Source of the DNA: Lachnospiraceae bacterium UBA7143
Lineage (GTDB): Bacteria > Bacillota > Clostridia > Lachnospirales > Lachnospiraceae
Direction: 5' to 3'
Assembly (NCBI GenBank): GCA_002491905.1
Contig: DKWV01000011.1
Location: 132,049-192,849, forward strand
DNA length: 60,801 bases
Position numbers and translations under genes: made by a program. The notes beneath the pieces were generated by a model. That model was not told the DNA's origin and did no database searches. It saw only the letters and a program-made list of their open reading frames with translations. This document shows, one piece after another, positions 35,097 through 44,260 of this stretch (position 1 is the stretch's first letter; the number at the start of each line of letters is the position of its first letter).

Positions 35097-35159
35097 ATGA
35101 TTTTGTGCAACTTTGGTTGTAAAAATAGAACAACAGAATTGGAGGGTTACAGGACATGA
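35097..35159 (+). CDS. 20-codon leader ORF coupled to the EF-G paralog
   Basis: Short frame starting ATG 35097, ten bases after a near-perfect ribosome site AAGGAGG, and ending TGA 35157-35159. The TGA overlaps the ATG of the EF-G paralog (ATGA). The peptide runs MILCNFGCKN then RTTELEGYRT. The ribosome site, the overlap and the position in a structured leader argue that it is translated. It may act as a regulatory or coupling peptide, as short leader peptides do for some ribosome-targeting-drug resistance genes. No homologous peptide is known to me. Confidence 0.6.
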   Translation: MILCNFGCKNRTTELEGYRT

Positions 35160-37249
35160 ATGTTTACACGACGGATAAGATTCGTAATGTGGTTTTGCTG
35201 GGGCATGGGGGCTGCGGCAAGACCAGTCTGGTGGAGGCGATGGCTTACCTTTCCGGCATCACATCCAGAATGGGCAAGATAGACGACGGGAACACGGTGA
35301 GTGATTTCGGTAAGGAGGAGCAGAAACGCCATATCTCCATCGCCACGTCTGTTGTTCCGATCGAGTGGGAGGGCACGAAGATCAATGTGCTCGATTCCCC
35401 CGGCTTTTTTGATTTCGTAGGAGAGGTGGAGGAGGCGGTCAGCGCGGCGGATGCGGCGATTATCGTGGTTTCCGGAAAGGCCGGCGTGGAAGTCGGCACA
35501 GAGAAGGCGTGGGAGATCTGCGAGAAATATAAACTGCCCCGCTTCGTGTTTGTGACGGATATGGATATCGACAACGCTTCTTTCAGACAGGTTGTGGCGG
35601 ATATGACGGAAAAATACGGGAAGAAAATGGCGCCTTTCCATCTGCCGATCCGTGAGAATGAAAAGTTTGTGGGTTATATCAATGTGATTACCGAGCAGGC
35701 GTACCGCTGGGAAGGCAAGGAAGTCGTGGAGTGCGAGATGCCTGAGTACAGTAAGGAAAATCTGCAGCTTTGCCGTGACACGCTGATGGAGGCGGTTGCT
35801 GAGACGAGCGAGGATTTCATGGAACGCTACTTTAACGGAGATACTTTCTCCGAGGCGGAGATCCGTTCGGCTATGCGCACCAATGTGATGGACGGCAGCG
35901 TGGTGCCTATGTCTATGGGTTCCAACGTGCTCTGTCAGGGAATATTTACTCTGCTGGACGATATCGTGAAATATATGCCCAGCCCGGAGAATCGGGAGAT
36001 TGCGGGCGTTGACTTAAAGACCAACGAGATTTTTGAGGCGAACTACGACTTCTCCAAGCCGAAGTCCGCATACATTTTTAAGACCATCGTGGATCCTTTC
36101 ATCGGCAAGTATTCCTTGATTAAAGTCTGCTCCGGCGTAATTAAGAGCGATGATGTGATCTATAACGACGAGAAGGAAGTGGAGGAGAAGATCAGCAAAC
36201 TTTATGTATTGCAGGGCAGCAAACCCATTGAGGTCAAGGAGCTTCATGCGGGTGATATCGGCGCCATCGCGAAGCTGACTGCGGCAAGAACGGGCAATAC
36301 ACTCTCTACAAAAGCGAGAGTCATCCGTTACGGTAAGACAGAAATTTCCACGCCTTATACATACAAGCGGTATCGGGCGAAAAATAAAGGGGATGTGGAT
36401 AAGGTTTCCCAGGCATTGCAGAAGATGCGCCACGAGGACCAGACCCTTCAGGTGGTAAATGATGCGGAGAACAAACAGTCTTTACTCTACGGTATGGGCG
36501 ATCTGCATCTGGATGTGGTTGTCAGCCGTCTGCTCAATGAGTACAAGGTAGAGATTGAGCTTACCGATCCAAAGATCGCTTACAAAGAGACCATCCGTAA
36601 GAAATCAGACGTGGAAAATAAATATAAAAAGCAGTCCGGCGGACACGGCCAGTACGGTCATGTCAAGATGCGCTTTGAGCCTTCAGGGGATTTGGAGACG
36701 CCCTTTGTGTTTGAGCAGGAAGTCGTGGGCGGAGCCGTGCCGAAGAATTATTTCCCGGCAGTAGAGAAGGGCTTACAGGATTCCGTGCAGGCGGGACCTC
36801 TGGCGGCATACCCGGTGGTGGGCGTGAAAGCGGTTCTCTACGACGGTTCCTATCATCCGGTGGACTCCTCCGAGATGGCGTTCAAGATGGCGACGATTCA
36901 GGCGTTTAAGAAAGGCTTTATGGAGGCAGGGCCGGTGCTTCTTGAGCCGATTGCAAATCTTCAGGTAACGGTTCCTGATTCTTATACGGGCGATGTTATG
37001 GGCGACCTGAATAAGAGAAGGGGCAGGGTGCTTGGCATGAATCCCGCAGGCGACGGCAAGACCGTGGTTGAGGCGGATATTCCGGTGGCATGCTTAAGCG
37101 GTTACTGTACCGACCTTCGTTCCATGACCGGCGGGCGCGGCACATACAAGTATGAGTTCGCAAGATATGAGCAGGCGCCCAGCGACGTGCAGGAGAAGGA
37201 AGTGGCGGCGAGAGCGAAGGCCGTTGCGGAGGCGAATGCGGAGGCATAG
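35156..37249 (+). CDS. Elongation factor G paralog (EF-G2-like) with altered GTPase centre
   Basis: 697-residue translational GTPase relative with all five EF-G domains: G domain (1 to about 280), domain II (KTIVDPFIGKYSLIKV...), domain III, domain IV (YKKQSGGHGQYGHVKMRFEP... IQAFKKGFMEAGPVLLEP) and domain V (TGDVMGDLNKRRGRVLGM... TGGRGTYKYEFARYEQ). The G1 loop is GHGGCGKTS (16-24). G3 is DSPGFFDF (from D80), with phenylalanine where canonical EF-G has the catalytic histidine. G4 is TDMD (134-137) in place of NKxD. It therefore belongs with secondary EF-Gs such as Thermus EF-G-2, not the main FusA. GGAGGG lies nine bases before the ATG, which overlaps the leader ORF stop. The cellular role is unknown. 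Confidence 0.88.
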   Translation: MNVYTTDKIRNVVLLGHGGCGKTSLVEAMAYLSGITSRMGKIDDGNTVSDFGKEEQKRHISIATSVVPIEWEGTKINVLDSPGFFDFVGEVEEAVSAADAAIIVVSGKAGVEVGTEKAWEICEKYKLPRFVFVTDMDIDNASFRQVVADMTEKYGKKMAPFHLPIRENEKFVGYINVITEQAYRWEGKEVVECEMPEYSKENLQLCRDTLMEAVAETSEDFMERYFNGDTFSEAEIRSAMRTNVMDGSVVPMSMGSNVLCQGIFTLLDDIVKYMPSPENREIAGVDLKTNEIFEANYDFSKPKSAYIFKTIVDPFIGKYSLIKVCSGVIKSDDVIYNDEKEVEEKISKLYVLQGSKPIEVKELHAGDIGAIAKLTAARTGNTLSTKARVIRYGKTEISTPYTYKRYRAKNKGDVDKVSQALQKMRHEDQTLQVVNDAENKQSLLYGMGDLHLDVVVSRLLNEYKVEIELTDPKIAYKETIRKKSDVENKYKKQSGGHGQYGHVKMRFEPSGDLETPFVFEQEVVGGAVPKNYFPAVEKGLQDSVQAGPLAAYPVVGVKAVLYDGSYHPVDSSEMAFKMATIQAFKKGFMEAGPVLLEPIANLQVTVPDSYTGDVMGDLNKRRGRVLGMNPAGDGKTVVEADIPVACLSGYCTDLRSMTGGRGTYKYEFARYEQAPSDVQEKEVAARAKAVAEANAEA

Positions 37250-37302
37250 AGTCGAACAGGAGAGATGCCATGCGAGCGTCGTATCTGTATCATATCAGAA
37301 CA

Positions 37303-37334
37303 AAGAGGAGCAGGCCGATTGGCCTGCTCCTCTT
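37303..37334. terminator. Bidirectional intrinsic terminator
   Basis: Perfect 14-base stem AAGAGGAGCAGGCC / GGCCTGCTCCTCTT with a 4-base loop, between the converging EF-G paralog and the large surface protein gene. A or T runs on the outer edges give short U-tracts in both directions. Confidence 0.85.
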
Positions 37335-37352
37335 GTCATACATGTGGATTGG

Positions 37353-40300
37353 TTATCCGTTCCAGTTGTTGTTAGTCTTTACAACACCGCTCACACTGCC
37401 TCCAAATCCTGACCATTCGACGGGCTCTTTGTCGCCAGTGCAGTTTTCTATCGTAACGCCTTTCACATGGGCATTCAACTGTCCAAGAATCTGAATGGTT
37501 CCTTTGGCATTTCCCTTGAATGAGCAATTGGATATTGTTACGTTGCTGCATGTTCTGTTTTTGTTTGGCTCAATATCGATGCCGTACTGCGGGTCGGCAC
37601 CGTTCGCATAGTTAAACTTGCAATTTGTGACCGTCACATTCGACACATCTGTAATAGACAAATTATTTCGTCTGTTATGATGCAGATTACAGTTTTTAAT
37701 CGTTATCGTGTCGCTGTATGTGTTTGGCCCGTCATAGAAGCCAAGGTAAATGCCGTCACCCCAGCACTGGGAAATATCTACATTTTCGATGGTGACGTTT
37801 GTGCTGCCAAATACAGCGATGCCGTGTCCCCATTCGCCGCTCTTTCCTTTGTGCTCCTTCCGTTCGCCGATGATCTGCCCGCCAGAAACACTGACTCCAT
37901 CGCGCCCAGTGATATTGATTACCTGAGAGTTAGTCTTGTTGTTGGGAAGAGCGATCAGCAGCGCGCTGGGCGACATAACAAGCTTTTGGTTGGTTGTCAG
38001 GACGATGCCGCCGAACTTATATTTGCCAAATAAATCTTCGCCGTCCGCTGTGGCGTCAATATGGTACACACCCGCAGGGATATACAGTGTCACCTCATGC
38101 ACTCCGGCTGTACCGTCAATCCACTCATAATCCCGCAGCATTTTGTTAATGTATGGCGTGTCGTCGGTGACGCCTTCCTGCTGTTCATAAGTGAGAAGCG
38201 CACCTGTTTCCGGCTCCGGCACTTTTTCATTCGGATCTATTGCGACCGCATAACACTGGGCGCTAAATTTATATTTGCTTATGGACACAGTGATGACAGA
38301 TGATCCGGCCTTTTTCATAGTGAGCATGCCGCTATTGTCCACGGCTACTGCTTCGGGATTGCTGCTTTCCCATTTGACATTAGAGGTATTATCTGTTGCC
38401 GCAGCATCCGTCTGCGCATATTTCAGGTGCAGTTCATAGGTTTCCCCGATGTTTGCCTTGACTGTCTGACCGGCCTCTGTGAAAACCGGCTGATTTGTGA
38501 TAGTCACTCTGCACTGCGCACGTTTATTGCCGTCCTGCGTGGTAGCAGTGATTGTCACCGTGCCTTCCTTCTTTGCCCTGATACGGACAGCGCTGGCAGC
38601 GGTGGCCACGCCGGTGGCATCGTCGGTGCCGGATGTATTGCTCTGCAGATCTTCTACCACAGCGATATTGCTGTTGGAGGAAGACCAGATGACAGTGGGA
38701 TTCGTGATTTCCTCTGCCGCCTGAGATGTTATGGTGGCAATCAGCTTTCCGACTTCCGTATTTTCGTCATTTTCCGCTTCCTGAAGTTCAATCATAGAAA
38801 CCGTAAGGCTGGTTTTATCCAGTTTGATTCCCTTCACGCGGTTGACGACATAAACCTTCTTTTGAATCTTAAAGGAGTAGGTCTTTGTGCCGCCGTATTC
38901 CCCGATGCCATGTAAGGTTACCTTGGCGGTGCCTGTCTTTATGTTGTTTTTGTATGTGGACCCCATTATTTCAAAACAGGAGTCCTTTCCCTCCAGTTCC
39001 TTTTTGGCCTTCTGGTCCGCAGCGGTGGCATAGACATGGATATCGCTCTTTTCTAATTTGATTTCCTCACCGGTATAAGTTTGGGGATCAATTACAATTT
39101 TTAATTTGCCGATATCTTTCGCCTTGTCATAGATTTGGTAAGTACCTGTGAGTTCACCTTCATAAAAGCCGGTTCCTGTTACCTTTGCGGTAACGACTGT
39201 GCCGATAGAGGGAACGGCTTTCGGATCTGCTGGATCCATATCGGGGTAGCTATAGTCTATATTCTTGATGTAATCTGTTCCTGCCGCCAGTTTTTTCCCG
39301 TTTTTGTCTGTCACGGTGACTGCCGATTTCCATTTGTTCGGTCTGGGATCGTGGGGCTTATCAGAAACCGTCATAAGTGCTTCGCTGATGTGAGCCGTGG
39401 TCACCGTGAGAGTTACGACTTTTTCGTATCCCTTATAATTGCCTTTACCCTTGATCGTACAGGTCATAGCTTTTCCTGTTTCGGATGTTGGCTTTTTGTT
39501 GTCCTTTAATGTTACCGTATAATCAGTTTTGCTGTTTAAGACAACATAATTCTGGTCCCTTATATCAAATTCCGGCGACGCGCCGTTTTTCTGATAGGGG
39601 ATTTCAAGGGAACCATCCGCCCTTTTTGTGACATTCTTTCCCCAGACAATTTCCAGATTCTGACTGCCGTTGTTTGGCGTGATCTGATACCTTTTCGAGA
39701 CGGAGCCTGTGTACCTGCCGATGCCTTTGAAGGTGATTGTCACGCTTCCGACTTTTTTTGCGTTGCCATACTTTATGGTGTAATCGGTTCCTTCCACAAG
39801 AGGCGTTTCACCGGTTTCGGTTTTGTATGTGAGCAGTTCTGTCTCTGCCTGGAACATGCCGCCGGTTTTATTTACTGTTTGTTGGGAGAAGGGTATGGTA
39901 TCCTTCCAGTTAGCACCGAAAAAGGCGTCTTTTATTTTTCTGTCCCCCGCCAGTTTCAGAGGTATTTTCTTACAGCCGCGGTAGCCGGCAGTTCTGCCGG
40001 ATTCCGAGGGAAAGACCGTCAGGGAGGCGTCTTCAATTCCGTTTGCACAGACTTCATAATCGAAATCACTGTCAGCAAGAACCTGACCGTTTATTTTGAC
40101 TTCCTTAATTTGAACGTCGGTTTTGGCTAAAGGCGTTCCACGGTAATCGTACCGGCTCTTGTTGAGCTTTACTGATGCGGCGCTAAAATTTTTTGCTTTA
40201 TCTAAGACGACAAGCTGCATCTGGAAAGAGCCCGTGTAGTTTCCGATTCCGTTTACCGTGTAATGATAAACCATGCTACTTTCATAAGAATCCCCTTTTT

Positions 40301-42146
40301 TGTAATCTTTTCCGCCTAATTCCTCTGTCAGGAGAGTGTAGTCGCAGACAAAATCTTTTTTAGCGGCCAGTTTTTTCTTGCCGAAGTTCAGGACAGGGGC
40401 GGGGATATTCAGGTTTCTGCCGTAATTTATGGCCTGCTCATAGCTGGGTGTTTTGGCGCTTACAGCACCATCTTCGCCGGGAGCCGTTTCCTCTTTACCA
40501 TAAATATCAATTTTGTTGATGTCCAGCGGTTTAATCGTATAGTAGAGGGTCACGCTGCCCTGATACTGGCCTCTCAGGTTGATGGTTACGCTGGGCGCTT
40601 TGGCGGTGTTCCATGCGGCGGCGTTGACGTTATTTTTGTAGCTTAAGGTATAATCCGTTTTTTCCGTTAAAAGGGTATTGTTATAGTAAACGCGAAGGCT
40701 CTGTGTGATCTTTTGTCCGTTATAGACCATAGCATCGCTTTCTTTCTCAAATCCGGCTACCCGGATGGCGCCGGACAGATCGAGGAGTTTATCGGAATCA
40801 GGATTGTTTTTATCAGGCACGACATCCACCATGACAGAAGCGGTCTTTCCGCCGCAGGATGCGGTGATTGTAGCATAGCCTTCCGCAACCGCCGTAATCA
40901 CGGCAGTTCCGTTTGCGCCAGCTTTTACCGTGGCGACAGATTTGTCGCTGGTTTCCCATAAGAGGGGTGGAGCAGTGGCAGACTGTGGTTCTACATTGAC
41001 TGACGCGGTTATCTGTTTCGTATTGCCGGGGTCTGTCGGCTGCATAGTCAGCATCTGTGTTTCGCTTAATGTGATTGATGTAACTTCTACCTTTTCGGTC
41101 TCGGACAATGTCGTATCTTTATCGGAAGGCGCAGATACGTCAGCCATAATGCTGTTTTCAGAAAGTGTGGAAAGGGGATCTGACGTCTGGTCTGTCCCGG
41201 TATTTTTCAAATCCGTGCTCCCGGCGGTATCTTCGCTTCCACTTTTGCTCGATGTCGGAGTGTCGTCAGGGGAGTTGCCGGAGACGGTGTCCGCAGCGGC
41301 ATCGGTGTTGTTGCCGGAGACGGACAATTCGTCGGATATCCCATTTGCGGGAATTTCTGCTGTGTCTGTAACATCCTCGCTTGTCTGCCCAATATCGGAC
41401 ATCATATCATCGGGTGGCAGGACGGGGATGGTGGCCGCCGCATAAAAGGGGTCGGCGCTTCGGACTTCAGGCTGTGCATAATAAGCCGCCCGGATATAGT
41501 AGTCGTAATTTACAGATGGATTTTCTGGTTCATGATTTCCCTTATCCTTCTCATCAGAGGCGATTTTTTCAGGAGTCAGCGTCATCATTTGGAAGTAGTC
41601 GCTTTCCTGGTCCGTGATTTCCTCCATAGTAAAGTAAGGCGAAGAGGACACGGTCTCAAAGCCGGTCCAGTCGTCTTCCTCATCGAGAAGGCCGGCACTT
41701 CCGGGAGCCATTCCTTTTTCGCCGCGGAGAATGCTCCATTTAAGCGTACCGGTTTCCCATGCTCCGGGCATGGTTTCCACGTCATAATTGACAAAAAGGA
41801 TCAGACTTTCCGCCGCCTCGAATGAGACCGGGAGATCGTAACGGAAGTCGTCGTCATACGCGGCGGGAAGCGGGTCGCCTTTGGAGATCTGTCCGATATG
41901 TAAGGCCGGTGGCTTTTCCAGCAGGGTGGTATCAGAAACAGGCGGATCCGATATAACATGATCTGCGTCATCTTTTTGTGGTTCCGCTTCTGGTGTTGGC
42001 ATTTCATCGGAAATCACTGTGTTTTCCGAGACGGAATCCGCCGTGATCAGGGCGTTCTCCGCTGCAGACGCTGTCATGCCGCCGCAATCGCCAAGCAAGA
42101 TAGCAATTGTCAGTATAGGGGTAAGCAGTTTCTTCATGATATGCAT
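37353..42146 (-). CDS. Large secreted protein with Ig-like (BIG2) domains and C-terminal beta-helix
   Basis: 1597-residue exported protein. A signal peptide (KKLLTPILTIAILL... likely cut after ASA) is followed by an acidic Ser/Thr/Asp-rich region with SVSENTV-like repeats. A BIG2 domain comes next (about 352-440; VTSITLSETQML... SVATVKAGANGTAVITAVAEG). Then come roughly six repeats of about 95-100 residues (about 455-1090) with a DY-YKNN...GKGNYTG...Y-I pattern, and two more BIG2-like domains (about 1105-1300). The C-terminus (about 1325-1597) is a right-handed parallel beta-helix (YIPAGVYHID, VTIENVDISQCWGDGIYLG, VTVTNCKFNYANG), the fold of polysaccharide lyases and hydrolases. GGAGG lies nine bases before ATG 42146. 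No LPxTG tail is present. The substrate is unknown. Confidence 0.82.
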   Translation of the reverse strand: MHIMKKLLTPILTIAILLGDCGGMTASAAENALITADSVSENTVISDEMPTPEAEPQKDDADHVISDPPVSDTTLLEKPPALHIGQISKGDPLPAAYDDDFRYDLPVSFEAAESLILFVNYDVETMPGAWETGTLKWSILRGEKGMAPGSAGLLDEEDDWTGFETVSSSPYFTMEEITDQESDYFQMMTLTPEKIASDEKDKGNHEPENPSVNYDYYIRAAYYAQPEVRSADPFYAAATIPVLPPDDMMSDIGQTSEDVTDTAEIPANGISDELSVSGNNTDAAADTVSGNSPDDTPTSSKSGSEDTAGSTDLKNTGTDQTSDPLSTLSENSIMADVSAPSDKDTTLSETEKVEVTSITLSETQMLTMQPTDPGNTKQITASVNVEPQSATAPPLLWETSDKSVATVKAGANGTAVITAVAEGYATITASCGGKTASVMVDVVPDKNNPDSDKLLDLSGAIRVAGFEKESDAMVYNGQKITQSLRVYYNNTLLTEKTDYTLSYKNNVNAAAWNTAKAPSVTINLRGQYQGSVTLYYTIKPLDINKIDIYGKEETAPGEDGAVSAKTPSYEQAINYGRNLNIPAPVLNFGKKKLAAKKDFVCDYTLLTEELGGKDYKKGDSYESSMVYHYTVNGIGNYTGSFQMQLVVLDKAKNFSAASVKLNKSRYDYRGTPLAKTDVQIKEVKINGQVLADSDFDYEVCANGIEDASLTVFPSESGRTAGYRGCKKIPLKLAGDRKIKDAFFGANWKDTIPFSQQTVNKTGGMFQAETELLTYKTETGETPLVEGTDYTIKYGNAKKVGSVTITFKGIGRYTGSVSKRYQITPNNGSQNLEIVWGKNVTKRADGSLEIPYQKNGASPEFDIRDQNYVVLNSKTDYTVTLKDNKKPTSETGKAMTCTIKGKGNYKGYEKVVTLTVTTAHISEALMTVSDKPHDPRPNKWKSAVTVTDKNGKKLAAGTDYIKNIDYSYPDMDPADPKAVPSIGTVVTAKVTGTGFYEGELTGTYQIYDKAKDIGKLKIVIDPQTYTGEEIKLEKSDIHVYATAADQKAKKELEGKDSCFEIMGSTYKNNIKTGTAKVTLHGIGEYGGTKTYSFKIQKKVYVVNRVKGIKLDKTSLTVSMIELQEAENDENTEVGKLIATITSQAAEEITNPTVIWSSSNSNIAVVEDLQSNTSGTDDATGVATAASAVRIRAKKEGTVTITATTQDGNKRAQCRVTITNQPVFTEAGQTVKANIGETYELHLKYAQTDAAATDNTSNVKWESSNPEAVAVDNSGMLTMKKAGSSVITVSISKYKFSAQCYAVAIDPNEKVPEPETGALLTYEQQEGVTDDTPYINKMLRDYEWIDGTAGVHEVTLYIPAGVYHIDATADGEDLFGKYKFGGIVLTTNQKLVMSPSALLIALPNNKTNSQVINITGRDGVSVSGGQIIGERKEHKGKSGEWGHGIAVFGSTNVTIENVDISQCWGDGIYLGFYDGPNTYSDTITIKNCNLHHNRRNNLSITDVSNVTVTNCKFNYANGADPQYGIDIEPNKNRTCSNVTISNCSFKGNAKGTIQILGQLNAHVKGVTIENCTGDKEPVEWSGFGGSVSGVVKTNNNWNG

Positions 42147-42228
42147 TTCCAATTTCCTCCTCGGTGGTCTTTCAAAAATGCCTTAATTATATGGCAAGAA
42201 AATTTATCTGCATTATTATAACATTAAA

Positions 42229-42258
42229 ACCAGCCGATTTCCATAGGAACCGGCTGGT
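42229..42258 (-). terminator. Terminator of the chemotaxis receptor gene
   Basis: Stem ACCAGCCG / CGGCTGGT with an inner GGAA/TTCC pairing, followed on the minus strand by TTTTAATG. It lies 22 bases after the receptor stop and upstream of the large surface protein gene. Confidence 0.75.
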
Positions 42259-42280
42259 AAGAGATGGTAAGATATAGTGA

Positions 42281-44005
42281 CTACAATTTGAATTTCCCGA
42301 CTTCCGCTTCGAGCTGCCCGGCGATATCCCTGTTGCTTTCGGCTTCGCCTTTGATGCTCTCCATGCTCACCGTCATGTCGGAGGACATTTCTGTCACACC
42401 TACAATACCTTTGGCGCTTTCTCCCACAGCGATGTTGACGGCATCCACAGCTTCCTTGATACTGTCGATGTTGGTATTCAGGTGCATGCTTTCATCCGCG
42501 AAATCATTCATTGTTTCACTTAAGTGCCCAACATCATTTTTATAATTTATGCTGTTGTCAAGCAGCATTTCGTATCCGGCCATAGCTGTTTCATTCATAA
42601 AGCGTATCATTTGTTCCGACTCGCCGGCCAGTTCATTTACCGCATGGATTACTTCCTGGCTGACCCGTTGAATGCCTTCGGCGGCCCGGGCGGAATTATC
42701 TGCAAGTGATCCGATTTCACTGGCTACGACAGCAAATCCTTTTCCAGCTTCACCGGCTCTGGCCGCTTCAATACTCGCATTCAGGGCAAGAAGGCTTGTC
42801 TGGTCGGTAATGTTGATAATTTCCGTTGTCAGCGTGTCAATCTGTTCCACTGCTTTGGAGCGTTCAATGCGTTCGTTCATATGCTCCGACATTTCCGCAG
42901 CCTGCCGCGCCGCATCGGTTCTGTCCGCTTCTGCCGATTCATAAATTGCCTGTACTTTTTCCATGATTTCCGCCGCGGATTCCCGCTCGGAGGACGCCTT
43001 TGCGGCAATGCTTCCGATGCTGTTCATGATATGTACGACGGATTCATCTACCTGATGTAAAGATGCACTGGTTTCCTCCATAGCAGCACTCATTTCCTCC
43101 ATAGTAGCGGAGATGTCCGAGATGTTGTCCTTCGCGCTTACCAGGCTTTCCGCGATGGTACCAGTGGATGTCCCAAGCTGCGTGGAGTTAGCGGAGATAT
43201 GCAGCATGATTCCTCGGATATATTCGAGAAGGGAATTGATGTTTTCGGAGATCAGTTCCAGCTCGTCTCCTGAAGAGATATCCAGTTTTTGCGTCAGGTC
43301 ACCCTCGTTGTGCACCAGATCGTAGATTTTGCGGTCGACTTTGTTCAGACTCCGCATAATACGGTTTACGATGAGATTTAGGATCACGAGAGCCAGAATA
43401 AGGCAGAGGACGGCAATCTGCAGGATACTGTTTCTTGCGCCCTCGATCCGGCTGGCAACGTAGGAGGCGTCATAATCACAGCCGAGCACGGCAGCTACTT
43501 TGCCGGAGCTGTCCCTGATCGGAAGATAGGCGGATATCAGCATTCTGTCTTCCGTCCTGTCTATATAGTCCTGCACATACTGTTGTCCGGCAAATACATC
43601 CGAAAATTCTGAGAATTCTCCGTCAAATGTGTCTCCGGGTTTTTTCTGGTTTGCGCTGTCGTCCGTATCGATGCCGTAATAGAGTCGGGCGTTGTCGTCC
43701 GTATGTAGGGTGTATAGATAAGCAATGCCGCAGAGTTTTTGGATTTCCCTGAGAGAGGTCAGGCTGTTTTGGTACTCCGTCGTTTTTTCATAACCTGTTT
43801 TGACCTGGGAAAGGGAATCGCCGTCTACCGCAAATCCCGCAATGGAAGCGGCCATCTGCGCTTCCTCCACACCTAACTGGATCATGCCGCTTTTGATGCG
43901 GATATAGGAATTTGCCCCTATGACCGCACACATGGCAATGATCAGAAGTGTGGACGGAATCAATATTTTCCACCGGATGCTGAGTTTTCTCACTTTTGTT
44001 TTCAT
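42281..44005 (-). CDS. Methyl-accepting chemotaxis protein
   Basis: 574-residue transmembrane receptor. It has an N-terminal helix (ILIPSTLLIIAMCAVIGANS), an extracellular Cache-like sensor (about 35-190; GIAYLYTLHTDDNARLYYGID, ISAYLPIRDSSGKVAAVLGCDYD), a second membrane helix (about 193-215) and a HAMP segment. The signalling domain has the conserved hairpin tip (EIINITDQTSLLALNASIEAARAGEAGKGFAVVASEI) and EEMSAAMEETSASLHQVD. It should modulate a CheA kinase. No che or flagellar gene is in this window, so partners lie elsewhere or it senses for another output. It has its own sigma-A-like promoter and an inverted repeat in the leader. Confidence 0.93.
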   Translation of the reverse strand: MKTKVRKLSIRWKILIPSTLLIIAMCAVIGANSYIRIKSGMIQLGVEEAQMAASIAGFAVDGDSLSQVKTGYEKTTEYQNSLTSLREIQKLCGIAYLYTLHTDDNARLYYGIDTDDSANQKKPGDTFDGEFSEFSDVFAGQQYVQDYIDRTEDRMLISAYLPIRDSSGKVAAVLGCDYDASYVASRIEGARNSILQIAVLCLILALVILNLIVNRIMRSLNKVDRKIYDLVHNEGDLTQKLDISSGDELELISENINSLLEYIRGIMLHISANSTQLGTSTGTIAESLVSAKDNISDISATMEEMSAAMEETSASLHQVDESVVHIMNSIGSIAAKASSERESAAEIMEKVQAIYESAEADRTDAARQAAEMSEHMNERIERSKAVEQIDTLTTEIINITDQTSLLALNASIEAARAGEAGKGFAVVASEIGSLADNSARAAEGIQRVSQEVIHAVNELAGESEQMIRFMNETAMAGYEMLLDNSINYKNDVGHLSETMNDFADESMHLNTNIDSIKEAVDAVNIAVGESAKGIVGVTEMSSDMTVSMESIKGEAESNRDIAGQLEAEVGKFKL

Positions 44006-44036
44006 TTAAGAATGCCCCCTGTTTTTAAACTGTCTG

Positions 44037-44060
44037 ACGCATAATTGTATTATTATGCGT
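44037..44060. repeat. Operator-like inverted repeat before the chemotaxis receptor gene
   Basis: Perfect 9-base arms ACGCATAAT / ATTATGCGT separated by six bases, just downstream of the predicted receptor promoter. It could be a repressor operator or a 5' RNA hairpin. Confidence 0.6.
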
Positions 44061-44071
44061 GCTATATAAAC

Positions 44072-44100
44072 AGTATACTCTTCTGAAAAAGAGAAATCAA
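44072..44100 (-). promoter_or_regulatory. Promoter of the chemotaxis receptor gene
   Basis: On the minus strand TTGATT, 17-base spacer, TATACT. Transcription would start near 44065, about 60 bases before the receptor ATG, with the 9-base inverted repeat immediately downstream. Confidence 0.6.
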
Positions 44101-44163
44101 TGAATTTGCAGGGTACAAAATTGCGCAATAGTATATTGTGCCTTATGGAATTAAGAAAAACAG

Positions 44164-44191
44164 TTGACAAATCCCGCAGGTATAATAAAAT
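44164..44191 (+). promoter_or_regulatory. Promoter of leuS
   Basis: TTGACA (44164-44169), 16-base spacer, TAAAAT (44186-44191). The predicted start near 44198 gives a leader of about 100 bases with the structures described below. Confidence 0.65.
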
Positions 44192-44200
44192 ATGTAGAGT

Positions 44201-44260
44201 ATGAGTAAAAATCCAAAAAACTGTGGCGGACAGGGCGTTTGCCGCCGCAGCTTGCGATAA
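44201..44260 (+). CDS. Possible 19-codon leader ORF before leuS
   Basis: ATG 44201 to TAA 44258-44260, peptide MSKNPKNCGG then QGVCRRSLR. There is no ribosome site, but the ATG is only about three bases from the predicted transcription start, so it could be read as a leaderless message. Its last codons lie in one arm of the leader hairpin. It holds a single leucine codon, unlike classical leucine attenuator peptides, so translation is uncertain. Confidence 0.3.
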   Translation: MSKNPKNCGGQGVCRRSLR

